From: Kuschelorhynchus macadamiae
Taxonomy: Eukaryota > Arthropoda > Insecta > Coleoptera > Curculionidae
Direction: 5' to 3'
Assembly (NCBI GenBank): GCA_030620095.1
Contig: JAUTXW010002378.1
Location: 1-64,000, forward strand
Length of the DNA stretch: 64,000 nucleotides
Below, in pieces: positions 37,746 through 50,947 of this stretch. The number at the start of each line of letters is the position of its first letter. The first letter of the stretch is position 1. The notes below the pieces were generated by a model. That model made no database searches, was not told the DNA's origin, and saw only the letters and a list, made by a program, of their open reading frames with translations. Both the position numbers and the translations under genes were made by a program.

Positions 37746-39477
37746 GGAAGTAAAAATAACCGTCTTAAAAAAACACTGAGAAGTCAAAAATTATTTTTTA
37801 TTCAATCTAGAAATTTGACTCCAACTAATGTCTAAGTAATATTTAATAACACAAATAAAATTTGCAGTTTCTACTAGTTAACGCCGACTTCATGAAGTCA
37901 AATTTTTAAGATTGAATCAACTATTATTTTTTACTTTTCACTTTTTATTTATAATAGGTTTGATTCTAAACGTCAGCCTCAAAGTTTCCGATGCCGAAAT
38001 ATATGTCACTAACTGTGTATATACATTGAATCCTACCTACTGGGTATATATATTGAACTTGAAATTTTGCCAGCTCCACGATAACTGGTAACTAATAATA
38101 TATAAAAAGTGAGATTTTACGTAGTTCTAGAAAATCAACAATAACTATTACCCTTACCAAAGATTAATATGATTAGAAGAATTAAACCTCATACGCTTAA
38201 AAACTACGAAAAAAAAACTAGCGAAATAACCTGACCATGAAGATGATTGCCACCCACTAGATCAGGGCTCTACTTTCAGCTATGCAACAATTATATTTTT
38301 TGTTTATTTATAGTTCATTCTCCAAAGTTCAAGACAATATGGTAAAATATTTAAAAGTTATTGCGAAAACTTTCTAGCAAAAAATAAAAGTAATGTCATT
38401 ACCTCGTTTTTATTTTTTTGATATACTTGCTATGGAATGGCCTCGGCGCTACTCTAAATACTTCTTAAAAAATTAATCTATAATGATCACATCTTCCCAG
38501 AGTATTTAGTGTACATAGCACCAATGCATAAAAATCAGCAATACTAGTTGCCAAATATTAAAATAATTAGTAAAAATAAACTGAGTGTCCCTGAAAACCA
38601 TAAACACAATATGAACATCGTTATTAGATTATTATTGTTTGTGCCAAGAATAAAGTTATTTATTCCTTTAAACATTTCAACAGATACCAGAAATATCCTT
38701 ATTAGGAAACAGATTTTCCCCTCTGGGGCGGAGATAAACCACATGGTCTGCCAGTACAATTTGAATGCACATATCAAGCTTGATCAAAAAGATAACAAAA
38801 ACGAACTTTTTACATAAATTTCAATAAAACATACATTTTTAATAAAACGGTCTAAAAATATGTACCTATTGTGGTTTGATAATTTGATTGTATCTCTTTA
38901 TTTTATCAATATATTAATTAACAATGAAATAAACTTCACGCGAAATATATATGCGTTATACTACGTCTGTTGAAATAAATATGAATGAATTTCTTGTGAC
39001 AAGCTTTTAAGATACTTTAAGAAGATAATAACTATATAAATATTTAAAAAAATAATGTGATCCAGTCAGGCCCCAATCAAACGCACCGTGAAATATTTTA
39101 TCATAATATTGTGTGCTTATAATATATGATTTTCAAAATCGAACTTTTTATTTTTTTGGTCATGCTGTATATCTGATCTAACATTCAATAATAAAAAAGT
39201 TTAACATTTGGTAACTAAATTTAGACACATCCTCTAGATGTATTATTTTATAGGTATTATGTATTCATAATTATATCTGGAGTTATGTATTTAAAATTTC
39301 AGCACAATCGAAAATTGGAATGTGTATCAGAATTGACTTACAAAATTTGATTTTTAGACAGTTATTTAGATAGGAAAGCGTGAAGTTAAATAAAAACTCG
39401 TGAATCCCTACATTACACGAAGAGAGTAATATACAATTCTTTATTTTAAGAGATTTTGCATAAATTGGCAACAAGGC
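37746..39477 (+). other. Intron f-g stretch, nothing recognised
   Basis: AT-rich. The overlapping reading frames at 38544-38817 on both strands resemble no family. Confidence 0.5.
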
Positions 39478-39570
39478 TGCGCGCGTGGTCTCCCCGGTGC
39501 CTGTAACTCTCCGTTGCTATGGCAATGGTCGACCAATCAGAAGCCACCGGAGTTAAGTTAAGGATTTTTT
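39478..39570. promoter_or_regulatory. GC-rich patch with RFX X-box-like and CCAAT motifs
   Basis: In strongly AT-rich surroundings this patch has GTTGCTATGGCAAT (39513-39526), one change per half from the RFX X-box palindrome GTTGCCATGGCAAC. Eleven bases on is GACCAATCAG, a full NF-Y/CCAAT box. The pair resembles a promoter or enhancer module. It could equally be part of an unrecognised repeat, and no gene start was seen next to it. Confidence 0.4.
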
Positions 39571-39959
39571 CGTACTATTGATTACTAACTAGGATCGATT
39601 TAAACTGCATTTAAAAAGGGTAATGCACCCTATGAAAAAATATATTTATTTAATTTTCTACCACTGTTACAGTTTTGTGATTATTATTAAATACATGCAC
39701 TGAGTGCATTTATTTAATAATACAATCTATATTATGTAATATAATTGATAATAATTAAGGGAATGTAAACGAATAAATTCTGTATGTGTTAACTTCACAA
39801 GACAGAACAAAAAAAATACAAGTTAAAAGATTTTTGAAATTATTTAAAAATATAAGTAGCAATCATGAGGCCCTTAGTTTAGATTGTCCATTACATGCGT
39901 AAAAAGTTAAGAGCCGAGATTGTAATTATATTAGAATTTTGTTTCAGCTTTTGCTACTA

Positions 39960-41940
39960 GACAAAAAACTGAAGGATGATTGGGCATTTTTATCAGAAAT
40001 AACATTGACTTTGAAATTATCAAAAAAGTGAACAGTGCAATGCAAGTACATTGCAATTAGTTTAGACCTCTCCCAGTAAAAAAGCTGTATTTATATGAAC
40101 TTTTTGGATGAAAAATTGGAACATTTAACAAATCTAAATTTTCACTTTTATTTTATTGGTGATGTAAACATTAACCTCTTGGAAGGTAATAATGAAATAA
40201 AAAGACTTACAGACCCTTATGTATCAAATAATTTTAAATTTTGCAATAAAACTTTCCTTAAGAATTATAAATTGAAAAACTAAAATCGATCATGTTTTAA
40301 GAACATTGTTAAATAAAATAGGCATAAAATTTCGAACCAGCCCTTAAAGTGACCATAAAATTTTAAAAATTTCAGCAAGATCGGTTAAAATGTTCCGAAG
40401 TTTGAAATTATTACCTTAAAAAAGAATGATATTATAAAATTGAAAACTAAATTATCATTCTTAAATGAGAATAAAATTATGATCCAAATAATTATCCAAG
40501 CATTCCATTCCACTTCATATGAAATAAAAGTAAAAAGAAAATCCAATTCCAAGCTTAATGGCCAGGCTTAATGAAGAACTAGCGAAAATTATTAAAGTAA
40601 TGGATAATTATCCTAAAAAAAAAAACAAAATCCTGAAAATACTCATTTGATCGAGATATATGCAAATTATAATAATTTTGATAAAAAAGAAGATTCGGTT
40701 TGCCAAACAAAATTTTCACAAAGATCAATTTGGACAAAGTAACCCAAAAAACAAATTAACTGGTAATTTAAGGAAAAAAGAAGACAAGAATCGATTCTCT
40801 TTTAGTCAGTGATGTGAAAATTGAAGATGATGCAGTAATATAAGAAGAATTGTCCAGTCGCTACCAACATTGGACAATTAATTGTTGTCAAGGAAAATTC
40901 CATTTGTAAAAAGAAAAGGAGATATTAACCAAAGTTCCATGTTTTTATTAGAAAATGATATAATAAAACAAGATATAAAAGAAATTATTGATAATTTTTA
41001 AATACAAAAATGCCATTGGCTATGATAAATTTCAAATGGCATTGTTAAAACAGGCACAAAATGAATTGATTCCGGTCATAACGCATCTTGTTTCTTTTAA
41101 AAAATCAATTTATCGAGAAAATTAAATAGAAAAAATTATTCCAGTATTTAAAATTGATAAAACTAATGACCCAAATATTTATCAGCCCATATCAGTTTGG
41201 CCAATTTTTTCCAATATTTTAGAAAAAGTGAGATGAATTCTAAATTGACATCTTTCTTAGATAGAAATCCAGAGATACATCATACATACATACATCACAT
41301 AGTCAAGGCGTTTGACATACAACATTCTCTTGTATAAACTAGAAAGGTATGGGATTAGAAAACAGGCAGGGAAACTGCTGAAATCTGACCTGAATAGATA
41401 GAAAAAAGTAATTCTTTACTAATAGAGCAAGGAGTACCACAGGGCTCGGTTCTTGAGCCATTGCTTTGCCGTATTTATTCTAATGATCTGATTTCTCACG
41501 TGGAGCAAACCTCATCAGGTATTACGGTTGTGTCGTATGCCGATGATACAAATATTGTTGTAAAGAATGATGCTTATTCACTTAAGACTATTACTGAGAT
41601 GGTGTACAAAAACGCTATTATTATTGTATTTTTAAACAGTAAGCAAAGCCATTTGTACATTTTGCAAATGACGATAATTGTCTTATAAAATTATCTAATT
41701 ATTGTGTAATGCTGTGACGAAAATTTACGATGGCTGAATCATGCTGATAATCTCTGAGTTAACTTTAGGCAGAATTCCTATGCACTAAAGTCTTTATTTA
41801 ATCACTGCAGTCAAAATGTTCTTTTATCGATATATTATGCTAACATACACAGTAATCTATCTTATGGCATAATCAATTGGGGTGCAAGTTCGGAAGTTTA
41901 CTTCATGCAATTCGGATTATGTTTGGGCTTTGCAATGTAA
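39960..41940 (+). mobile_element. Non-LTR retrotransposon C, decayed
   Basis: An endonuclease scrap near 40095-40283 contains FYFIGDVNINLLEG. RT scraps follow: a GVPQGS-like EQGVPQGSVLEP at ~41428-41463, VVSYADDTNIVV (catalytic, ~41530-41565) and SNLSYGIINWG (~41850-41885). Stops and deletions are frequent. It ends at a junction with the oppositely oriented element D. Confidence 0.8.
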
Positions 41941-42760
41941 AGTACATAAGTAGGGGAGACTATTATTACGTTTACAAAAATTCTGTGACACTATAAAAGG
42001 CTTTGTCAAAAAGTTTTTAATATTTTTGACAAAGAACTTATTATCCGGCACATGCTCAATCATCTTATTGTACAACTTTATGGTCATGTATTCTGGAGAA
42101 TTTTGTGATTTTCTTAGGCGTGAATATGGTTGGTATAAAAAGTGGGACTTTCTGGTACAATAGGGGTGAATATCTATATATAATATTATATTATAAATAT
42201 GTTTAATCAGCTGATAGGTGTAAAGGCTGGGTAGTGTCATCAAATTAAGTTTTAAGAATAAAAGTTTGCAAGGTGTTGCAGGTCTTGCATTCATCATGCA
42301 CCTAATTATATGTTTTTGAGATACAAAAATTCTTTGTAAGTACGCCGATTCTCGTCAGAATATAAGACCATATTAAAGCCTTGCATAAACTAGTCCATAG
42401 TAAAGCATCATTATGACGTCCGAAGACCCAGAGCATCTTAAATTTCTTAAAGTCAATATGTCACTCTCATGTCAATTTCTGATCAATAAAGAGGCCAAGA
42501 AGTTTGAATGAATTTGTGCTGGCAACACTCTTAGTACCAAGCCTGATTAAAGGATCATAATCCAATGAAATGTTTTTTGGTAAGTAATGCATATATACAA
42601 GCTTTTGTCAGGATTAACTACATGGCGGTTGAATGACCAATATGCAGAAAATCGCCTGGACGCCTGCTTGCAAGTCTTATGGAGAATTTTAGGATCAGTC
42701 TTTAAATAAATAAATAATGGCTTTATTATTACAAACAAAAAAAATAAAAGAATTTTTAAT
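41940..42760 (-). mobile_element. Non-LTR retrotransposon D, 3' RT fragment
   Basis: The - strand frames give FNRHVVNPDKSLYICITY (RT palm to thumb, from ~42635). They end with LPSLYTYQLIKHIYN and SRLRKSQNSPEYMTIKLYNK plus FFVKNIKNFLTKPF (42225-41980), the typical C-terminal tail of Jockey-type ORF2. The 5' part is missing. It meets element C tail to tail near 41940. Confidence 0.75.
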
Positions 42761-42994
42761 TAACAATTTAACTTAGATTGGTTGCGGAAAGTCTCTGGCG
42801 CAGTCTAGCTTAGTAGCCACTGTACTGAATCAGAGAATCACCAGTAATTTTAAAGAAACAAGTTATTACTTATATTAGCATTATTAAAAACTATTTAAGT
42901 TATATATTATATATATAAATGACGCTAAGACACTGTTCCACAAATAAAAAAAGATACTTTTTGTATTTATATTTAAAACTTAAATAATATAAGT

Positions 42995-45340
42995 TTACCA
43001 ATCTTCCGGTATCGAATTATATAAACGAACGACGTTATAGCTGAAAGATCTCCGAAATAAGGCACTCTGATGAGTCGGTACCGGTAATCTAATTAATGGT
43101 CGAACATTAACGTTATAAACATCTCTACGAAAGACAAGGCGGTCTCTAATGGAAGCAGGAGAATTAGGATCGTTGACAATCCTAATAATAAAATTACAAA
43201 AATGCATATGCCTTCTGGATTCCATATTTAGCCAGTTTAATTCGTGAAGTTTATGAGATACACGATCAAATTTCCTTAGCCCGAAAATAAAGAGTATACA
43301 GGAGTTCTGCACTTTTTGTATTCTAGCTTCACTCATAGCATGTAAACAAAAACCATATTCAAAATCACAATAGTTGAAATTGGATAGTACTAAGGACTCA
43401 CACAAGGATTTTTTTAAGGTTAAAGGTATTATTTGCCTATTACTATACAGTATTTTTAAAGAAAAAACAATGCTTTTTGGATAATTTTTTTAATATGTTC
43501 TTTAAATCCAAGATCAGTGTTCACCATAATTCCAAGATTTTTCAATGAATCAACCACAGGAAGCCTAGTACCGCTGATATTAATATTAATATGATAAGGC
43601 AAGTATACAAACTTATTCTTGTTACCAAACAGTATACAGCATGATTTGTTAGGATTAGGATGAAGATTATGATCACTACAAAGTAGGTAAAATCTGTTAA
43701 GGTCATTATTAATTATTGCCTGGCCCTCCAAGTAATCGTCGCCATCAAAGCAAAAATAAACCTGTGTACCATCGGCATATGCCTGGATCCTGAAGTTAAC
43801 CATAGCTTGAAGAACATCAGAGGTATAAACCAAGAAAAGCAAACGACCTAATATTGAGCCTTGAGGAACTCCCAGAAAGAATCTGAGACTGTTCGGAAAA
43901 CCTGTTATCTGAATATATTTTTTGATATCGATCTGTTAGGAATGACGGAATAAGATTGACTGAATTTTCACTAAAACTGTAATATTTTAATTTAGATACA
44001 ATAAGTTTATGTTGACGCAAGCTTTCGAAAAGTCTAACCCGATTAACACAGTAATAAGTTTCTTATCAGTTGCACGTATTATATCGTCAATAACATTTGT
44101 TAGGGCTACCGCAGTACTGACATTCTTTCTGAATCCACATTGACTATCAGGTATTATTTTATAATCAAAGAAAAAAGAGTGCATTGGATTATATAATATA
44201 TTTTCAAAAATTTTCGATAAACTTGGAAGAATGCTTATAATTCGAAGTTCATTAAAATCTTCTGGACTGGAAGTTTTAGGAAGAGGTTTACCTATTGATA
44301 TCTTCCACTGGTCTGGAAAATAATTGGCTTCAATGCAGCAGTTCAAAATATATACAATATATTTATCAATTAATGGGCTTCAGTACTTTAACATTAAGGG
44401 AGACACTTCATGAAAACTGTTGCATTGATCCTAATATGATTTAAACATCTCTTCACGTCGGAGATATCTGTTAATTTAAAAGAGAAATTTAATTGATGAT
44501 TAAAATTGGTGTTATTGTAAAAATTAATTTTATCATCACAATTCGAAATAGTTTGTAAGTCAAAATTATTAATTTCATTAGGGTCACTTAATCTTTTATT
44601 GCTCATTATTCTTTGGAATTTTTATCTCTCTGCTTCATAAATGTCTTTAAATTAGCGGTCAGCCATTTAGCCTTGGGTTTTGTTATTCTAGCTTCGCGAA
44701 ATGACGCGTGCGCATCAAAAAGTGAAGTAATATAATTATTAGACAATTTGATTTTATTGTCGATATTAGGTTCCTACAAAATATTTTGTGATTGTAAATT
44801 TTATAAGCTTAACTGAGATTGACGTATATGAAAGTTTCTGAAGCATCTATAGCGAATAATTCGTGGCTGCGTACAGTCCTTTTGTACGTTCAAAACGTAA
44901 TAAACCAGTTTATGGTCAGATACAGTATCAGCAGAAATAACACCACTTTGACTCACTAAGGATCGAACACAAAAACTGCATCTAAAAGTGTAGAGGAACC
45001 TGCGGATATTCGCGTTGGCTCATTTATAATATATAATAAGAGGATTATTAAGGTTAAAGTCACCCACGCAAAAATTCATCAAATAAAATACTGCGAAAGC
45101 GTAGGTTTTATTCCTTATTTTACTTTTAAATATAATATGCTCCAAGCCTTCGTTGATGGCAAAGTCTAATTTATATTCTTCAGCATTTATACTATTTCTT
45201 ATATACGTCGCACCACCTCCACGACCAACCCTGTCCTTATTTGATGAAAATTGATAACTTGGTATTTGAAAAATATTAGTGTCATCACCAGCAGAGAGCC
45301 AAGTTTCAGAGAAGAACACAATGTTAATATTGTGTTGCAA
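42995..45340 (-). pseudogene. ORF2 of non-LTR element E (endonuclease plus RT), frameshifted
   Basis: Endonuclease: NINIVFFSETWLSAGDD, GRGGGATYIRNSI and FCVGDFNLNNP (45325-45045), then VISADTVSDHKLVYYVLN (~44945-44892). RT: KISIGKPLPKTSSPEDFNEL, RIISILPSLSKIFENILY, DSQCGFRKNVST, VLIGLDFSKAC (to ~44010), then LLFLVYTSD, a YADGTQVYFCFDG motif in place of YADDT (~43785-43747), and the tail LSNFNYCDFEYGFCLHAMS ... VRLYNSIPEDW (to 42998). The Gly in YADG replaces the second catalytic Asp, so the RT would be dead even without the frameshifts. Confidence 0.87.
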
Positions 45341-45938
45341 AATTAAATCATGAGAACCTGTAAAAAGAGAAAGTACGTTTAAATGATCTATCTTTATTAT
45401 TTTTAGACATTACTGAAGTAACTAAAATCAAATAATATGAACACCAGTGTGCCTATGTTTTTCTTATTATTAGATTATATAAGAGGAAATAAACATAACA
45501 ATATGAAATAAAACCCTATAAAATAGAGAGTCCGTTGGCAGTCTACCAAACAGAAAACCACCCAAATTATGTAAGCTAGTGTTCGAATAATTATAACTGA
45601 ACAAAAAGAAAACAAAAAACATTTTGTTCTCAAATCACACCCTAACATAACTTTAGAATTTGGAATTAAGATAATCTCATCTGTCCCAAAATTAATCCAT
45701 TATTGTTTTTTTACACAACTATAATGTTACATAACTACAATGGAGCTCCAGTAAACAAAAAAAAAAGAAAAATAAACATTGACTCATTGAAACGCCAGTT
45801 TCATTCAAAGCAAAAAATCCAATGGTTTAGAAGAAAAAAAAAGTTAGCAAAAGATTAGTGTAAAACACACAATGTATAGGAATTTAGACTTACATTTTAA
45901 ATCCAAATTTAAAAAAAAACTGAATTTCTCCATTTTCG

Positions 45939-46573
45939 TTACACTGCACAAAGATTACTAAATTGAGTTATTCTTTGAATAACATCGTTGTTCTTGATAT
46001 AAACACTACCGTTAAGCACCCAAGTATGTTTGCTCGAAAACTTATTCACTGCCTGTTCAAACAAACGAAGCCGTAATTTTGTCAGGTCCTCCTTGATATA
46101 AATATTTCCATTTTTTAACTGTTTACGGGATTTTAGGACGGCAATACGCGCGGTATCACTGGAAAAACGATACCAATACGGCCGGCGGCTTATTACTGGC
46201 ATGTCTCGATGCGACTCGATGGCACTTGACTATATGGGAATTTTTTATATTTACATTTAATGTTTTGTTAAACAAATTTAACACTTCGCAACGTAAATCC
46301 TCGCCATCATTTACAGGCAAACCAAATATACGAATGTTTGAATTGCGAGAAGACTGCATCAACCAACAATTTTAGGTCGTTGTTATTGGCGTCTAAAGAT
46401 TCCATCTTGTTTTTTAGAGAATTAATTAAGTGGTTTTGAGTCTCAAACTGCTCATTAAACTTTTTTTTCGAGATATATGCTACTTTAGTAGCTACTTCTT
46501 CTAAAATTGTTTCATTAAATGTATTAACAATTGCCGATTTGATTTCCCTTAAATCGGCGGATGACAGGCCCAT
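45939..46573 (-). pseudogene. ORF1 of non-LTR element E
   Basis: Three overlapping frames make one ORF1. An N-terminal coiled-coil region (MGLSSADLREIKSAIVNTF ... LINSLKNKMESLDANNN) is followed by an RNA-binding-like core (RNSNIRIFGLPVNDGED, LNVNIKNSHIVKCHR) and a C-terminal domain (NIYIKEDLTKLRLRLF, WVLNGSVYIKNND). This layout is that of L1/Jockey-type ORF1 RNA chaperones. Two frameshifts break it. Confidence 0.8.
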
Positions 46574-47139
46574 GGCCCCTTTTGGCTGGAGTAAACAACT
46601 TCAAAAAAAAACGGCGAAACAAACAAGAAGGCAGTGCACTTTTCCCTTTAACTAGCTTGACACTCTAGCTATATGCTTAAAAATAGGTCTGGAGATACTA
46701 AAGGTAATTATCCGCTCAAAAAATACAATTAAATTTTATTAAAATTACGGAGCGGCTCTGCTTGACAACCTTAGCACTTCAGCGCCATCTTTACTCTTAA
46801 GGATCAACCTTAAGAGTAAATGTCATATCTAAGTTTAATACAATTATTGTTAGGACTTTTTCAGTATTATAAAAAAAATTGAAAACATACTTTATTGTTG
46901 AAAGGAACATATAGTCCTTGTCAACAAAGTAAGCTATATATAATTATTGGGGGCTATTAATTGGAAAAATAAAATAAATAAACATACACTATAAGCTAAC
47001 CAACTACATATTATACAAAAGGCACAAATATAACCATGATAAAATCTAACATTAAATATATAATATAATAAAAGAGATATAAAGTTTTTACATAATACAT
47101 AAATACATAAGTAATAAAAAAACAAAATATATGGTATGA

Positions 47140-48200
47140 TCACAAACTATCATCGTAAAATTCTTGTAAGTATATAATATGATTTTGCCTCCAAGCTACA
47201 TTTTACTTTTTTCTTAAACAATTTAAGAGATTCTATATTACTAAATATTTGTGGGAGGTGGTTGTATATTTTTTACTTTCATATAAAATTGAATGTTTTA
47301 CTAAGGTAATCAAAACTTCGTGTCTGATTTGTTTTCAACCTTAGTATTAACTGAAGATTATCAAAGTTAAACTTAAACGTTGAAATATTAATTTTTGATA
47401 CATTTAAACTAAGGTGATTCGCATCACAACATTTCTTAATTAAAATCAGATCCCTTGAAATATTTTCTTTCAATAGATCTTCATTGTTATTTCGACAGAC
47501 AATAGAAGCGTCGTTCGCAAACAATGTAAAAATTCCGATTACGTTAAGGTCTCTTAAGTTGTTAATGTACAATAGAAATAAAATGGGACCCAAGATAGAT
47601 TCTTGTGGTACCCCACAAGAAATTTTAGTTGAACTAGACATCTTTTCTCCGGAGCTAACTAATTGATTCCTGTTTGTTAAATATGACTTAAACCAGTTGT
47701 AGTAGTTACCCTGGAATCCATAACGCTCTAACTTTTTAAGGAGAACTTTATGATTTACACAGTCAAAAGCTTTTGAGTAATCACAAAAAAACCGCAGCAA
47801 CTAAATCATGATTGTTTAAACTAGAATATATTTTTTCTAAAAACGAAAATATTGCATTTCCGGTCCTTTTTGAATTTTGAAAGCCAAATTGATGTAGCTT
47901 GTTTAAGTGAGCAATGACACGCTTTTTTACGACTTTTTCTTTTATTTTTGAGAGTGTTGGTAATAGTGGTATTGGGCGAAAGTTTGAAGGACATTCTTTA
48001 GCGCCTCCTTTATGTATTGGCATTACTAAAGCTGTCTTAAGGCAATCGCGAAAATATCCTTTTTGAAAACTAGTATTTAGCCATTTAATCAAACAGCTTA
48101 AAGTAGTAGTGGGTAAGTTTTCAAATATTTTTATTGGCATACAATCAAGACCGGCAGCATTTTTGTTTTTTAGGGTTTATTTTTCTTGTAGTTTCCCAAA
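47140..48200 (-). mobile_element. Non-LTR retrotransposon F, RT fragment
   Basis: The - strand RT gives ALVMPIHKGGAKECPSNFRP, LLPTLSKIKEKVV, CDYSKAFDCVNHKVLLKKL, ISCGVPQESILGPILFLLYI and LFANDASIVC. The catalytic YADD is changed to FAND. A short tail (LPQIFSNIESLKLFKKKV near 47240-47195) shows an internal deletion before the C-terminus. The endonuclease and ORF1 are missing. Confidence 0.85.
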
Positions 48201-48499
48201 TTTGTAGTTGCAGTATCCAAAAGCACCAAATTCTCTGTGATGTTTACATGTAGAAAAGACATTGGATTTTGAACTTTTGGTTATATTTTCTGTTAATTTT
48301 GCTGCAACACAGAGCAGTAATACTCATTAAATACATTTGGATAAATATTATTTTGCAGATTAATGTTTTTGTACTTTTTGTAGGCCGTCCTTTAAGTTCA
48401 TTAATTATTTTCCAGTTTGCTCTTGATTTATTCGGTACGTTAAGTATTTCGCTGTAGTAATATAAATTTTGCTCTTTTTAATTGTTCAATAAACATTTT

Positions 48500-48740
48500 C
48501 AATGTTTAAGTTTATTCATTTCTAGAGGCTCCAGTCTATTCAGTGTATGACCTTAGTTTCTTCGTGTAAAATTATAAAATTATTTTCAAAAGCATGACCG
48601 GTCTCAATTAAGTAATTTCCGTAATTGGATCCGGTTTTTCCTTTGATGAAGGATTTATAGTGTTCGTCTATTTTTTTACCTAAAATATTTGTATTTAATC
48701 CAATTTGGTTGATAAGTGTTAAACTTTTACCAGATATTAT
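48500..48740 (-). mobile_element. Penelope-like GIY-YIG endonuclease scrap
   Basis: The - strand frame gives KKIDEHYKSFIKGKTGSN, YGNYLIETGHAFENNF and IILHEETKVIH, then after a frame slip LEPLEMNKLKH. The EH...S-YG-YLIETGH-F---ILH...LE--EM pattern is the C-terminal half of GIY-YIG endonucleases of PLE type. It is too short to assign to a family and differs from PLE1-3. Confidence 0.65.
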
Positions 48741-49317
48741 GGCTTATTTTTCAATTAGAACATTTTCGTTCCATACTGAACTAATTTAGATCATTAAGAT
48801 TGTGAAATCAATCCGACCTTATAGTCGAGTGACCTAAATGGAACAAATCTCAAAAAAAAATCTAAAACATAATTTGCTTCGTCGGCTTGTTCTTTAGCGG
48901 AGCAGAAAAAATACGTAACCAATTTCCAGCTGCCCACCAATTTTATATTGCACTTTTTAATGTTGCAGTCGAAAATTCGACCAGCGACAGTGTCGTACTG
49001 AATAAGTTGAACTTATATCAGTACAAATTAAACATAACGGTAGTTAAGCTTTCCGAAAATTAAGACGTGTTAATAATAATTTGATTTCTTTTTAAGATAA
49101 AATGATTAAATTTAGAAATAAGTTTTTAACAAACATAAATGGGTTGTTACAATTTTTTGGTTACATAATATAAAGTTTTAGATTAGGGTAATAAAACGGT
49201 AAACAAATATATAGGCAGATGATTTTTGCACTTCAGTTTACATGTGTAAAAGTCATAAAAAGCCGAAATAATACATAACTGGCATATTTGAAAATATTCT
49301 GTTTTGGCATATTTTAG
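48741..49317 (+). other. Intron f-g, last part
   Basis: AT-rich; nothing recognised before the acceptor ATTTTAG of exon g. Confidence 0.6.
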
Positions 49318-49574
49318 CAAACGAGACACTGTTACGTACTCTGCTAAGTTATTGTTCGTTGCATGGTGCCACAGGTGGTCTAGCGTCCGTTAGAATGGAA
49401 TTGATGTTACTTTTACAAGAGTTACAACAGGAGAAAACTCATCAGCAATTGCTTAGCCCCTTACCATTCCCAACAAGCCTACCTTTACTTGCTGCGAGTG
49501 TTGCTAGCAGTAAAACGGTTATAGCAGACCCTATCAGATATTTACAAAGTCTTACTCATGATATGTTACAAACG
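49318..49574 (+). CDS. Rbcn-3A: Rabconnectin-3 alpha, exon g
   Basis: The acceptor is CATATTTTAG (49317) and the donor is ACG/GTAAGT (49575). It reads A-NETLLRTLLSYCSLHGA, TGGLASVRMELMLLLQELQQ, EKTHQQLLSPLPFPTSLPLL and DPIRYLQSLTHDMLQT. The LLSYC-LHGA-GG-LASVRMEL-LLLQELQ segment is highly conserved in DMXL proteins. It begins with two bases of the codon opened in exon f and ends in phase 0. Confidence 0.95.
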
Positions 49575-50880
<1,306 letters not shown>

Positions 50881-50911
50881 AAGAAATCATAGTTCTTTGG
50901 ATTAGATTGTC

Positions 50912-50947
50912 CGACGTTTCGCTTTCGATTGCAGCAGGCATCTTCAG
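50912..50947 (-). ncRNA. Hammerhead-like core, PLE3 3' end
   Basis: On the - strand: CTGAAGA, TGCCTGCTGCAATCGAAAGC, GAAACGTCGG. CTGAAGA fits the CUGANGA core; the stem II pairing GCCT with AAGC/AGGC is imperfect here. Confidence 0.45.

Larger units (their letters stand above)
42900..46620 (-). mobile_element. Non-LTR retrotransposon E (Jockey-superfamily), near full length
   Basis: The element is antisense to the host gene. ORF1 is at 46573-45939, and ORF2 pieces run from 45340 to 42995 with endonuclease and RT. It starts a little before the ORF1 Met near 46570 and ends in AT-rich sequence near 42900. Frameshifts interrupt both ORFs. Confidence 0.87.

Noticed and set aside
38544..38817. Overlapping reading frames on both strands
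   Set aside because: Mirror-frame artefact in AT-rich DNA; no recognisable motif on either strand.
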